Below the pieces are notes generated by a model. That model did not search any database, was not told the DNA's origin, and saw only the letters and a program-made list of their open reading frames with translations. Below are positions 37,187 to 45,201 of a stretch of DNA of 64,000 nt, one piece after another (within the stretch, counting starts at the first letter, position 1; each line of letters starts with the position of its first letter). This DNA is from Crenobacter luteus. Its GTDB lineage: Bacteria > Pseudomonadota > Gammaproteobacteria > Burkholderiales > Chromobacteriaceae. The DNA lies in assembly GCF_004345725.1 (NCBI RefSeq), contig NZ_SLXG01000008.1, positions 1 through 64,000 on the forward strand, written 5' to 3'. The translations under genes were made by a program, and so were the position numbers.

Positions 37187-37690
37187 TTAATGGGTCTGGT
37201 TCTTCTTGAGCGTGGCCAACACCGCGAACGGGTTGGGCTTGTCCACCTTCACGGAGCCCAGCACGTCCCGTTCGCACGTCTCGTGCTTGGGCGACACCGG
37301 CAGACCCATGATGATTTCGTCCTCGATCAGCGCCATCACGTCGAGTTCCGCTTCCGCCATGACGGCGTCCAGGTTCTCGTCGGCCTCCACCGCGTCCTCG
37401 AGCTTCTGCTCGTCGGTGAAGAAGGTGATCTGCGAGACCAGCTCCAAGGCCTCGACCATCGGCTCCAGACAGCGCTGACACAGCACCGTCACCTCGCCCT
37501 CGATGCGGATCGAAAGACGGGGGCGCTGCAGCTTGTCGACGCTGCCGGCAAGCGTGTAGCGCAGCGTGCCGCGGGTATCGGCCAGGGCTTCGAGCGCGCG
37601 CTCACCCAGCGTGGCCACGGCCACGTCGCCGGATAGCGCGCCGCCTTCGCGGGCGAACGCGAGCGGATCGATCAAAATCGGTTCAGACAT
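37187..37690 (-). CDS. yceD: YceD family protein (DUF177, 23S rRNA accumulation)
   Basis: A 167-residue acidic protein of the YceD/DUF177 family, required in other bacteria for normal 23S rRNA accumulation. The C-x2-C motif VLCQRCLEPM near residue 72 and the C-terminal NPFAVLATLKKN are characteristic. It is the first gene of the rpmF-plsX-fab operon and is divergent from yceF. The ATG at 37690 is the start; the frame extends 16 codons further with no support. Confidence 0.9.
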   Translation of the reverse strand: MSEPILIDPLAFAREGGALSGDVAVATLGERALEALADTRGTLRYTLAGSVDKLQRPRLSIRIEGEVTVLCQRCLEPMVEALELVSQITFFTDEQKLEDAVEADENLDAVMAEAELDVMALIEDEIIMGLPVSPKHETCERDVLGSVKVDKPNPFAVLATLKKNQTH

Positions 37691-37700
37691 AAACCGTGGA

Positions 37701-37709
37701 TGATATAAT
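37701..37709 (+). promoter_or_regulatory. Extended -10 promoter of yceF
   Basis: TGATATAAT (TGn plus perfect TATAAT) lies 39 bp before the yceF ATG in the yceD-yceF divergent space. A TTGACA on the minus strand (37739-37734) could serve yceD but has a poor spacing to any -10 I can see. Confidence 0.6.
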
Positions 37710-37747
37710 CCGCCGCGCGCTTTTGTCAAAAGAATCAACCGCCTCCC

Positions 37748-38326
37748 ATGCCACTCGTTCTTGCCTCCACGTCGCGCTTTCGGCGCGAGCTGTTGTCGCG
37801 CCTCGCGCTGCCGTTTTTAGCCGTCGCCCCGGTGTGCGACGAGACGCCGCTGCCGGGCGAATCCGCGCTCGACACCGCGGTGCGCCTCGCGCGCGTCAAG
37901 GCGATGTCGCTGGCCGACACCCACCCGGATGCGCTCCTGATCGGCTCCGACCAGGTCGCGCTGCTCGACGGCGAACAGCTCGGCAAACCCGGCACGCTCG
38001 AGAAGGCGCGCGCGATGCTCGCCGCGATGAGCGGCCAGACCGTGCTGTTTCACACCGCGCTGGCGCTCTACAACGCGGCGAGCGGCCGTCTGCAGGAGGC
38101 GGTCGACGTGACCCGGGTGACGATGCGCCCGCTGACGCCGGCGCAGATCGACGCCTACCTCGCGCGCGAGCCGGACGCGCTGCACTGCGCCGGCGCGGCC
38201 AAGAGCGAGGGACTCGGCGGCGCGCTGATCGCGCGGATCGACTCGACCGACCCGAACGCGCTGATCGGCCTGCCGCTGTTCGCGCTGGTGACGATGCTGC
38301 ACAACGAAGGCGTGGAGATCCTGTAA
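37748..38326 (+). CDS. yceF: Maf-like nucleotide pyrophosphatase (YceF type)
   Basis: A 192-residue Maf/HAM1-fold house-cleaning enzyme; YceF-type members hydrolyse 7-methyl-GTP. LVLASTSRFRRELLSRLALPF is the opening S-x-S-x-R-R motif, LIGSDQVALLDGEQLGKPG holds the catalytic aspartate and GAAKSEGLGGALI the conserved lysine. Adjacent to yceD-rpmF as in many proteobacteria. Confidence 0.9.
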   Translation: MPLVLASTSRFRRELLSRLALPFLAVAPVCDETPLPGESALDTAVRLARVKAMSLADTHPDALLIGSDQVALLDGEQLGKPGTLEKARAMLAAMSGQTVLFHTALALYNAASGRLQEAVDVTRVTMRPLTPAQIDAYLAREPDALHCAGAAKSEGLGGALIARIDSTDPNALIGLPLFALVTMLHNEGVEIL

Positions 38327-38328
38327 AG

Positions 38329-39033
38329 ATGCCGACCCTGTTCCTGATCCCGACCCCGCTGGGCGACGCCGACACGCCGTGGCTGCCCGAGGCCGAGCGC
38401 GCGCGCGTCGCCCACCTGAGCCACTTCGTCGTCGAGGCCGAGAAGACCGCGCGCAAGCATTTGAAGGCGCTCGGCGTGACGACGCCGATCCGCGAGCTGT
38501 CGCTCGCTGTGCTTAACGAACACACGCCGGCCGCCGACGTCGCCGCGCTGCTCGCACCGTTGGCCGAGGGCCACGACGTCGGCCTGGTGTCGGAGGCCGG
38601 CTGCCCGGCGGTGGCCGACCCGGGCGCGCAGCTGGTCGCGCTGGCGCACGAGAAGGGCTACGAGGTAATGCCGCTGATCGGCCCTTCGTCGATCCTCTTG
38701 GCGCTGATGGCGTCCGGCGCCAACGGCCAGCGCTTCGCCTTCCACGGCTACCTGCCGGTGGACGCCGCCGAGCGCGACAAGGCGATCCGCGCGCTGGAAA
38801 AGGAATCGCGCGAGCGCGACGTCAGCCAGGTGTTCATCGAGACGCCCTACCGCAACAACGCGCTCTTGGCCTGCCTGATCGAGACGCTGTCGCCGGCGAC
38901 CCGCCTCGCGGTCGCCTGCGACCTGACGCTGCCGACGCAGACCATCGTCAGCCGCCGCGTCGGCGACTGGCCCAGGAGCCGCCCCGACCTGCACAAGCGC
39001 CCGGCGATCTTCGTGATCCACGCCGCGCGCTGA
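38329..39033 (+). CDS. SAM-dependent methyltransferase, tetrapyrrole-methylase fold (RsmI-like)
   Basis: A 234-residue member of the tetrapyrrole methylase superfamily, starting 2 bp after yceF, so co-transcribed. LIPTPLGD, GLVSEAGCPAVADPGAQLV and IGPSSILLALMASGANGQ correspond to the RsmI motifs (PTPLGN, SDAGTP, GPSA), but with changed residues, and it is about 50 residues shorter with no RsmI C-terminal domain. A ribosomal-RNA role like RsmI (2'-O-methylation of 16S C1402) is not safe; it is a distinct subfamily commonly found beside maf genes. Confidence 0.75.
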   Translation: MPTLFLIPTPLGDADTPWLPEAERARVAHLSHFVVEAEKTARKHLKALGVTTPIRELSLAVLNEHTPAADVAALLAPLAEGHDVGLVSEAGCPAVADPGAQLVALAHEKGYEVMPLIGPSSILLALMASGANGQRFAFHGYLPVDAAERDKAIRALEKESRERDVSQVFIETPYRNNALLACLIETLSPATRLAVACDLTLPTQTIVSRRVGDWPRSRPDLHKRPAIFVIHAAR

Positions 39034-39082
39034 GCGCCGACTTGCCAGAGTCATAAACATTGCGCACAATGCGCGCCGCATG

Positions 39083-39096
39083 ACGTTTGCAAACGT
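39083..39096. promoter_or_regulatory. 14-bp perfect palindrome ACGTTTGCAAACGT
   Basis: It lies in the intergenic space between the methyltransferase stop and its terminator, preceded by TTGCGCACAATGCGC. It looks like a LacI- or PurR-type operator core, but no promoter or start follows it within the space; its role is unclear. Confidence 0.4.
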
Positions 39097-39125
39097 TGTG
39101 TTATTTCCACGATCTTCTTCCTCCC

Positions 39126-39159
39126 AGCCGCGTGCGCTCCCCCGCCCGCGGCTTTTTTT
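39126..39159 (+). terminator. Intrinsic terminator of yceF-methyltransferase
   Basis: AGCCGCG / CGCGGCT stem with a 14-nt C-rich loop and seven Ts. Confidence 0.8.
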
Positions 39160-39190
39160 CGCGCTTCGCCGCCGGCAGGCGGCATCCGCA

Positions 39191-40045
39191 TCAGCGCGCG
39201 AGCCGCGCCAGCAGCGCGTCCCGCGCCGCGCCGTCGAGTTTCCCGTCGGCGAGCGCCACCGTCAGCCGGCCGAGCGCGCGGTAGGCGGCGGCATCGCCCG
39301 GCTCGGTCAGGACGGCGAGGTGGCGCGCGACGGTGCCGACGTCGCCGCGCACGATCGGGCCGGTCAGCGCCGCCTCCGGGCCGAGCGCGAGCGCGTTCTC
39401 GAGCGTCTGCCGCATCAAGGGGCCGAGCAAGCCGGGCACCGCCGCGTCGGGGACGCCGGCGTCCTTCGCGAGCCGGCCGGCCAGCGACGTCAGCGTGACC
39501 AGGTAGTTGGACGCGACCGACAGCGCCGCGTGGTAGGCGGCCTTGCCGCCGAGCGCGAGCCGGAACGGCGCGCCACCGATGGCGCAGGCCAGCTCGGCGA
39601 GCCGCGCGACCGCCGCGTCGTCGCCGTCTAGCGCGCACGGCGTGCCGGCGAAGGTCGCGACCGCGCGCGCCGGCTCGGCGAACGAGAAGGCCGGATGCAG
39701 GCAGCCGACCGCCACGCCGCGCGCCGCCAGCGGCGCGAGCAAGTCAAGCTCGCCGGCGCCGCTGGCGTGAAACACCAGCGCGCCGGCCGGCCAGTCGCGC
39801 GCGGCCAGCGCGGCGGCGACCGCGGCGATGCGCGCGTCGGGCACCGCGATCAGCGTCAGTTCGGCGTCGGGCAGCGCGGCGAAGTCGGCGCACGCCGTGC
39901 CCGCGCCGACGAAGGCGACCGCCGCCTCGGCGCGGGCCAGGCTGCGGCACAGCACGCCGCCGATGCGGTAGCGACCCGAGCCGGCCGCCAGATACGCGAC
40001 GCTCTGGCCGAGCCGGCCGGCGCCGACGATGTTCAAGCCGATCAT
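39191..40045 (-). CDS. Rossmann-like / DUF2520 protein (NAD(P)-dependent reductase-like)
   Basis: A 284-residue protein with an N-terminal Rossmann fold (LNIVGAGRLGQSVAYLAA) and a C-terminal helical DUF2520 domain (YHAALSVASNYLVTLTSLAG, where proC-like enzymes dimerise). The middle GCLHPAFSFAEPARAVATFA (H-P-x-F) is typical of DUF2520 proteins. The fold resembles pyrroline-5-carboxylate reductase and panE-type ketopantoate reductase, but the substrate is unknown. It is a single-gene unit. Confidence 0.75.
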   Translation of the reverse strand: MIGLNIVGAGRLGQSVAYLAAGSGRYRIGGVLCRSLARAEAAVAFVGAGTACADFAALPDAELTLIAVPDARIAAVAAALAARDWPAGALVFHASGAGELDLLAPLAARGVAVGCLHPAFSFAEPARAVATFAGTPCALDGDDAAVARLAELACAIGGAPFRLALGGKAAYHAALSVASNYLVTLTSLAGRLAKDAGVPDAAVPGLLGPLMRQTLENALALGPEAALTGPIVRGDVGTVARHLAVLTEPGDAAAYRALGRLTVALADGKLDGAARDALLARLAR

Positions 40046-40114
40046 GATCGCTCCCCAAAAGCGCCATTATCGCCGCTTTGGCGCCGCAAAGGGCCAGCCC
40101 GGCCACGGCAGCCG

Positions 40115-42145
40115 TCAGCTGCCTATCCTGCCGCCGTCGTCCTTGGTGATCACCACGGTCGCCGAGCGCGGCCGGCCGCCGGCGCCGTCGTCGGGCCAGC
40201 GACTGAACGCGAGCGGGTGGCGCGCGAGGTAGTCTTCCATGCTCTGGCCCGCCGCCAGACCGGTCGGCTTGCGCGGATGCTCGCCGGCTTCGCCCGGGTG
40301 CTGGATGTTGACGAACATCGTCGTCGAATCGGGCGTGAACGACAGGCCGGTGATCTCGCAGCCGGACGGGCCGACGAGAAAGCGGCGGATCTCCTTGCTG
40401 GCCGGGTCGGCGCACAGCATCTGGTTGTTGCCCTGGCCGGCGTAGTGGCCGGCGTTGCTGAAGTTGCCGTCGGTCTGGATCCACAGCCGGCCGTCGGCGT
40501 CGAAGGCGAGGCCGTCCGGGCTGTTGAAGCTGTTGTCGGCGGTGACGTTGGCCGAGCCGGAGCGCGGATCGCCGCGGTCCGGGTAGGCGATCGGGTTGCC
40601 GGCCAGCACGAACAGGTCCCACTCGAAGCGCGTCGCGGTGTGGTCGCCGCCGGCCTCGCGCCAGCGCACGATCTGTCCCCAGCGATTGGCCGCGCGCGGG
40701 TTGGCGTCGTCGACCTGGCCGGCGGTGCGCGACGAATTGTTGGTCAGCGTGCAGTAGAGTTCGCCGCTGGCCGGATGCCGGGCGATCCATTCGGGGCGGT
40801 CCATCCTGGTCGCGCCGACCGCGTCGGCCGCCTGGCGCGCGCGGATCAGCACCTCGGCCTGGTCGGCGAAGCGCGCGTCGGCGGCGAGCGTCGCGTTGGC
40901 GTGCTTGTCCAGCAGCAACCACTCGCCGCTGCCGGCGAAGTCGCCGCCGGCGGCGCCGGCGTCAAAGCGCGCGACGTAAAGACGGCCGCGATCGAGCAAA
41001 TCGCGGTTGGCGGCCGGCCGCCTCGGGTCGTAAACGCCGTCGGAAACGAATTTGTAGATGTACTCGAAGCGCTCGTCGTCGCCCATGTAGACGACGACGC
41101 GCCCGTCGGCCGCGACGACGACGCAGGCGTTCTCGTGCTTGAAGCGTCCGAGCGCGGTGCGCTTTTTCGGCGTCGACGCCGGGTCGAAGGGGTCGATCTC
41201 GACCACCCAGCCGAAGCGGTTGGGCTCGTTCGGCGTCGCGGCCAGGTCGAAGCGCGCGTCGTGCTCGTGCCAGCGGTAGCCGGCGCCGGCGGCGGAGAGG
41301 CCGTAGCGCGCCTCGGACGGTCCGGGCTTCCAGCCGGTCGCCGCGGTCGCGAAGTAGGCGTTGAAGTTTTCCTCGCAGCTCAGGTAGGTGCCCCATGGGG
41401 TGACGCCGTTCGCGCAGTTGTTCAGCGTGCCGCGCGCCGCGGTGCCGCTGGCGTCGGCGGCCGTTTTCAGCAGCGCGTGGCCGGCGGCGGGGCCGCTCAG
41501 CGTCATCGGGCTGTTGCCGGTCAGGCGGCGGTTGTAGCGCGAACCGCGCTGCACCTTCCAGACGCCGCCTTGCTTCTTGACGTGCACGACCGACACGCCG
41601 TGCGCGTTCTGCGCCTTGGTCACCTTGTCGGCGGTCCACGGCGCCAGATAGTCGCCGTCGCCGCCGGGGGCGAACAGGTATTCGTAGTTGCAATACTCGT
41701 GGTTGACGACCAACAGACCTTCGCTGCTGCTGGGACGACCGCCGACGGTCAGCGGGAAAAAATGCATGCCGTCGAGGTTGTCGCCAGCCTGCAGCGCCTG
41801 CTCCGCGCCGCTCTCGCCGGCGTCGCCGCGCCAGGCCGGCGAATGCGCGAACAGCGGATCGCCCCAGCGGTACAGCACGCGCGCGGTATAACCGGGCGGC
41901 ACGACGACCTCGTCGCCGCTCGAGGCCGCCACCGCGGCGAAACCGAGCAGCGGCGCCGGAGCGGAGCGGGCGAGACCGGCGGCGCTCAGGCTGCCGCTCA
42001 GGCCGCCGAGAAACAGCGCGGCCGACAGGCCGGCGCCGCTCTTGAGCAGCGCGCGGCGGCTGAACGCCCGCTCCACCACGTCGTGGAAGGTGTCGTTGTG
42101 GCCGGGATTGGACGGGGCGGCGTGGTCGTCGTTGACGTCGAACAT
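40115..42145 (-). CDS. phoX: PhoX-family phosphatase, Tat-exported
   Basis: A 676-residue DUF839/PhoX protein, a Ca2+/Fe3+-dependent alkaline phosphatase family. The N-terminus has a twin-arginine motif (FSRRALLKSGAGLSAALFLGG near residue 28) followed by a hydrophobic stretch and an alanine-rich cleavage region, so it should be exported folded. LVVNHEYCNYEYLF, TPWGTYLSCEENFNAYF and GRFKHENACVVVAADGRVVVYMGDDE are PhoX signatures with metal-ligand Glu/Cys residues. ATG 42145 is chosen because it puts the Tat signal near the start; the long upstream frame runs antisense to carbonic anhydrase. Probably phosphate-starvation-induced (see candidate Pho box). Confidence 0.85.
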   Translation of the reverse strand: MFDVNDDHAAPSNPGHNDTFHDVVERAFSRRALLKSGAGLSAALFLGGLSGSLSAAGLARSAPAPLLGFAAVAASSGDEVVVPPGYTARVLYRWGDPLFAHSPAWRGDAGESGAEQALQAGDNLDGMHFFPLTVGGRPSSSEGLLVVNHEYCNYEYLFAPGGDGDYLAPWTADKVTKAQNAHGVSVVHVKKQGGVWKVQRGSRYNRRLTGNSPMTLSGPAAGHALLKTAADASGTAARGTLNNCANGVTPWGTYLSCEENFNAYFATAATGWKPGPSEARYGLSAAGAGYRWHEHDARFDLAATPNEPNRFGWVVEIDPFDPASTPKKRTALGRFKHENACVVVAADGRVVVYMGDDERFEYIYKFVSDGVYDPRRPAANRDLLDRGRLYVARFDAGAAGGDFAGSGEWLLLDKHANATLAADARFADQAEVLIRARQAADAVGATRMDRPEWIARHPASGELYCTLTNNSSRTAGQVDDANPRAANRWGQIVRWREAGGDHTATRFEWDLFVLAGNPIAYPDRGDPRSGSANVTADNSFNSPDGLAFDADGRLWIQTDGNFSNAGHYAGQGNNQMLCADPASKEIRRFLVGPSGCEITGLSFTPDSTTMFVNIQHPGEAGEHPRKPTGLAAGQSMEDYLARHPLAFSRWPDDGAGGRPRSATVVITKDDGGRIGS

Positions 42146-42201
42146 CGTGGCAAGACTCCATGGGAGGACAATCGGGAAGCCGCCGATTGTGTGCCCGCAC
42201 G

Positions 42202-42229
42202 ATGACCGGCCGGTGAAGAAGTCATGACA
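42202..42229 (-). promoter_or_regulatory. Candidate Pho box upstream of phoX
   Basis: On the minus strand TGTCAT, CTTCAC and GGTCAT are spaced by exactly 11 bp, the period of PhoB half-sites (TGTCA-type). The middle one is degenerate. They lie 57-84 bp before the phoX start. Confidence 0.4.
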
Positions 42230-42352
42230 TATTGTTAAACAGCCCCGACGGGCCGATACGCACCGGACAAACCCGCGCCGCATTCGGTAAACTGGCGCCT
42301 CGCCGGCGGCGCCGCAACCCCGACCGTCGGCCCTCGTACCAGGAGAACCATC

Positions 42353-43000
42353 ATGGCCCAAGCACTCAAGCATTTGTTCGAAAACAACCGCCAGTGGGCG
42401 GAAAGGATCACCCGCAACGATCCGGAATTCTTCGCCAACCTGTCGCGCCAGCAGGCGCCGGAGTACCTGTGGATCGGCTGCTCCGACAGCCGCGTTCCGG
42501 CCAACGAGCTGATCAACCTGCTGCCCGGCGAGGTGTTCGTGCACCGCAACGTCGCCAACCTGATCGTACACTCCGACCTGAACTGCCTGTCGACGCTGCA
42601 GTTCGGCGTCGACGTGCTGAACGTCAAGCACGTGATCGTCACCGGCCACTACGGCTGCGGCGGCGTCGCCGCGGCGCTGGAGAACAAGCGCGTCGGCCTG
42701 GTCGACAACTGGCTGCGCCACATCCACGACATCAAGCACAAGCACGAGGAACGCCTCGCCGCGCTCGACCCGGCCGAGCGCCTCGACCGCCTGTGCGAGC
42801 TGAACGTGATCGAACAGGTGCTCAACGCCTGCCAGACCACCGTGGTGCAGGACGCCTGGCAGCGCGGCCAGGAGCTGGCGGTGCACGGCTGGGTCTACCG
42901 CCTGAACAACGGCCGCCTGCAGGATCTGAACGTGTCGATCAGCAGCACCGAGGAAGCACTCGACCGCTACAACGACGCGCTGGCCGCGCTCGGCCGCTAA
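42353..43000 (+). CDS. can: Beta-class carbonic anhydrase
   Basis: A 215-residue zinc enzyme interconverting CO2 and bicarbonate. The zinc ligands are in LWIGCSDSRVPANE (Cys, with the Asp-Arg dyad) and VTGHYGCGGV (His, Cys). Full length for the Can subfamily. AGGAGAACCATC precedes the ATG. It ends 21 bp before a terminator made of two copies of the repeated word. Confidence 0.95.
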   Translation: MAQALKHLFENNRQWAERITRNDPEFFANLSRQQAPEYLWIGCSDSRVPANELINLLPGEVFVHRNVANLIVHSDLNCLSTLQFGVDVLNVKHVIVTGHYGCGGVAAALENKRVGLVDNWLRHIHDIKHKHEERLAALDPAERLDRLCELNVIEQVLNACQTTVVQDAWQRGQELAVHGWVYRLNNGRLQDLNVSISSTEEALDRYNDALAALGR

Positions 43001-43021
43001 GCGCCGGCTTCACATCACCAG

Positions 43022-43088
43022 GGTTGGCCGAGCCGACCGAGCGGGGCAAGCAAAGCGCCGCGAGGAAATGGCTCGGCCAACCTTTTTT
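43022..43088 (+). terminator. Terminator of can built from two copies of the repeated word
   Basis: GGTTGGCCGAGCC (43022-43034) pairs perfectly over 13 bp with GGCTCGGCCAACC (43070-43082), which ends in TTTTTT. The right arm holds an exact CTCGGCCAACCT (43072-43083); the left is GGGTTGGCCGAG. The 35-nt loop is unusually long for an intrinsic terminator. Confidence 0.75.
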
Positions 43089-43136
43089 GCACCCGCGCGC
43101 CACCGCCCGCTTCCGGGCTCGCCACCTCTCCCCCCC

Positions 43137-43187
43137 TCTTTACGCGATCTTTACGCGCCTCCCGCCTTTCTTGACGCCGTTTTGACG
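43137..43187 (+). promoter_or_regulatory. Candidate KdpE operator: two pairs of 11-bp-spaced direct repeats
   Basis: TCTTTACGCG occurs at 43137 and 43148 and TTGACG at 43171 and 43182; each pair has an 11-bp period, as expected for OmpR-family dimers such as KdpE. TTGACG can also act as a -35. They lie 46-96 bp upstream of the first small kdp ORF. CTTTACGC reappears before the small exported peptide at 51525. Confidence 0.5.
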
Positions 43188-43232
43188 GCCGCCTTCCTAG
43201 ACTCGCAGCGTGTTCAAAGCCGGAGTCTTGCC

Positions 43233-43328
43233 ATGGACCTGACCTACCTGTTGCTGAGCCTCGCCGCGTTCGCCGCGATCGCCGGGCTGATCTTGCTGTG
43301 CCGCCGTCTCGAAGGAGGGCGCCCATGA
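43233..43328 (+). CDS. Small single-span membrane protein upstream of kdpF
   Basis: A 31-residue ORF beginning MDLTYLLLSLAAFAAIAGLI, one hydrophobic helix with a basic C-terminal tail (LCRRLEGGRP). GGAG lies 8 bp before its ATG, and its stop overlaps the kdpF start as ATGA, so it is translationally coupled to kdpF. Similar tiny ORFs precede kdpF in other bacteria but I know no function; a KdpF-like accessory role is an inference. It is too short for most gene callers. Confidence 0.6.
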   Translation: MDLTYLLLSLAAFAAIAGLILLCRRLEGGRP

Positions 43329-43411
43329 CCCTGCCGCTCGCCGCCGGCCTGCTCGCCGCGCTCTTGTTCGCCTACCTCGTCTACGCCCTTCTCTACCCGG
43401 AGCGCTTCTGA
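43325..43411 (+). CDS. kdpF: Potassium-transporting ATPase small subunit KdpF
   Basis: A 28-residue single-helix peptide ending LVYALLYPERF, which matches the KdpF pattern (LxYALxxPExF). In E. coli KdpF stabilises the KdpABC complex. AAGGAGGG precedes its ATG, and kdpA starts 1 bp after its stop. Confidence 0.85.
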   Translation: MTLPLAAGLLAALLFAYLVYALLYPERF

Positions 43412-43412
43412 C

Positions 43413-45191
43413 ATGAAAGACACCATGCTGTTGCAAAGCGCCGTCTACCTCGGCCTGCTGACGCTCCTCGCGTGGCCGCTGGGCGCCTACATGAAAAAGC
43501 TGTTCGAAGGCGAGTACCGCTGGCAGGCGCGGCTCGAGGCGCCGGTCTGGCGCGCCTTCGGCGTGAGCCCCGGCGACGAGATGCCGTGGCCGCGCTACGC
43601 GCTCGGCCTTGTCGCCTTCAACGCGCTCGGCGTGCTGTTCCTCTACGCCCTGCAGCGCCTGCAGGGCGTGCTGCCCTTGAACCCGCAGGACTTTTCCGCG
43701 ATCCCGCCCGACTCGGCGTTCAACACCGCGATCAGCTTCGTCAGCAATACCAACTGGCAGGGCTACGCCGGCGAGACGACGATGAGCCACCTGACGCAGA
43801 TGCTGGGCCTGACGGTGCAGAATTTCCTGTCGGCGGCGAGCGGCATCGCCGTCGCGATCGCGCTGATCCGCGGCTTCGCGAGGCGCGAGGCGCAGGCGAT
43901 CGGCAACGTATGGGTGGATCTCACGCGCGCGACGCTCGGTCTTCTCTTGCCGCTGGCGACCGTGATCGCGCTGATGCTCGCCAGCCAGGGCGTGATCCAG
44001 AACCTGGCCGCGAGCGTCACCGTGCCGCTGGTCGAACCGCTCGTCGTCAAGGAAGCCGTCGTCGACGCGGCGGGCGCGCCGCAAAAGGACGGCGCGGGCC
44101 GGGCCGTCACGCGCGACAGGACCGTCGCCGAGCAGACGCTCGCGCAAGGCCCGGTCGCCAGCCAGGAGGCGATCAAGATGCTCGGCACCAACGGCGGCGG
44201 CTTCTTCAACGCCAATTCGGCGCACCCGTACGAGAACCCCAACGCGGTCAGCAACCTGATCGAGATGCTGGCGATCTTGCTGATCCCGGCCGCGCTGTGC
44301 TTCGCCTTCGGCCGCATGGTCGGCGACGCGCGCCAGGGCGTGGCGATCTTCGCCGCGATGACGGTGCTGTTCGTCGGCATGCTCGCGACGCTCTACTGGG
44401 CCGAGAGCTCGGCCAACCCTAGCCTGACCGCGCTCGGCGTCGACCCGGGCCTGGGCAATATGGAGGGCAAGGAGGCGCGCTTCGGCATCGCCGCGAGCAG
44501 CCTGTTCGCGACCATCACCACCGCCGCCTCGTGCGGCGCGGTCAACGCGATGCACGACTCGCTGATGCCGATCGGCGGCATGGTGACCATGCTGCAGATG
44601 CAGCTCGGCGAAGTCGTCTTCGGCGGCGTCGGCTCGGGCTTCTACGGCATGCTGCTGTTCGCCGTCGTCGCGGTGTTCGTCGCCGGCCTGATGATAGGCC
44701 GCACGCCCGAATACCTCGGCAAGAAGATCGGCAGCTTCGAGATCCGCATGGTGATGATCGCCCTGCTGGCGACGCCCTTCCTCGTGCTCTTGGGCTCTGC
44801 GATCGCCGTCGTGTCCGACGCCGGCCTGGCCGGCCTGGCCAACCCCGGCGCGCACGGCTTCTCCGAGATCCTGTACGCGTTCTCGTCGGCCGCGAACAAC
44901 AACGGCAGCGCCTTCGCCGGCCTGTCGGCCAACACGCCGTTCTACAACACGCTGCTGGGCCTGGCGATGTGGTTCGGCCGCTTCGCGATCATCGTGCCGG
45001 TGCTGGCGCTCTCCGGCAGCCTCGCCGCCCGCCGCGCGGTGCCGGTCACCAGCGGCACCCTCGCCACCCACACCCCGCTGTTCGTCGTGCTGCTGGTCGG
45101 CGCGGTGGCGGTGCTGGGCGCGCTGACCTATCTGCCGGCGCTCGCGCTCGGCCCCGTCGTCGAACACCTGAGCCTCTTCGGCATCCGTTGA
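43413..45191 (+). CDS. kdpA: K+-transporting ATPase, potassium-binding subunit KdpA
   Basis: A 592-residue membrane protein with ten segments that forms the selectivity filter and K+ tunnel of KdpFABC. The four filter-like loops are visible: [44 protein letters not shown] and [15 protein letters not shown]. The ATG at 43413 is the start; MLLQ (4 residues in) is an alternative. Confidence 0.96.
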   Translation: MKDTMLLQSAVYLGLLTLLAWPLGAYMKKLFEGEYRWQARLEAPVWRAFGVSPGDEMPWPRYALGLVAFNALGVLFLYALQRLQGVLPLNPQDFSAIPPDSAFNTAISFVSNTNWQGYAGETTMSHLTQMLGLTVQNFLSAASGIAVAIALIRGFARREAQAIGNVWVDLTRATLGLLLPLATVIALMLASQGVIQNLAASVTVPLVEPLVVKEAVVDAAGAPQKDGAGRAVTRDRTVAEQTLAQGPVASQEAIKMLGTNGGGFFNANSAHPYENPNAVSNLIEMLAILLIPAALCFAFGRMVGDARQGVAIFAAMTVLFVGMLATLYWAESSANPSLTALGVDPGLGNMEGKEARFGIAASSLFATITTAASCGAVNAMHDSLMPIGGMVTMLQMQLGEVVFGGVGSGFYGMLLFAVVAVFVAGLMIGRTPEYLGKKIGSFEIRMVMIALLATPFLVLLGSAIAVVSDAGLAGLANPGAHGFSEILYAFSSAANNNGSAFAGLSANTPFYNTLLGLAMWFGRFAIIVPVLALSGSLAARRAVPVTSGTLATHTPLFVVLLVGAVAVLGALTYLPALALGPVVEHLSLFGIR

Positions 45192-45201
45192 GGAGAGAGC
45201 A

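Noticed and set aside
37734-37739. TTGACA on the minus strand as the yceD promoter -35
   Set aside because: The nearest -10-like sequence is more than 20 bp away, too far for a sigma70 promoter, so no yceD promoter is called.
40555-40566. ACGTTGGCCGAG on the plus strand in phoX
   Set aside because: Counted as a one-mismatch copy, but its codons (TCG GCC AAC GTC) are the common ones for S-A-N-V, so it may be chance and is weak evidence for the word. The same applies to 44408-44419 in kdpA.
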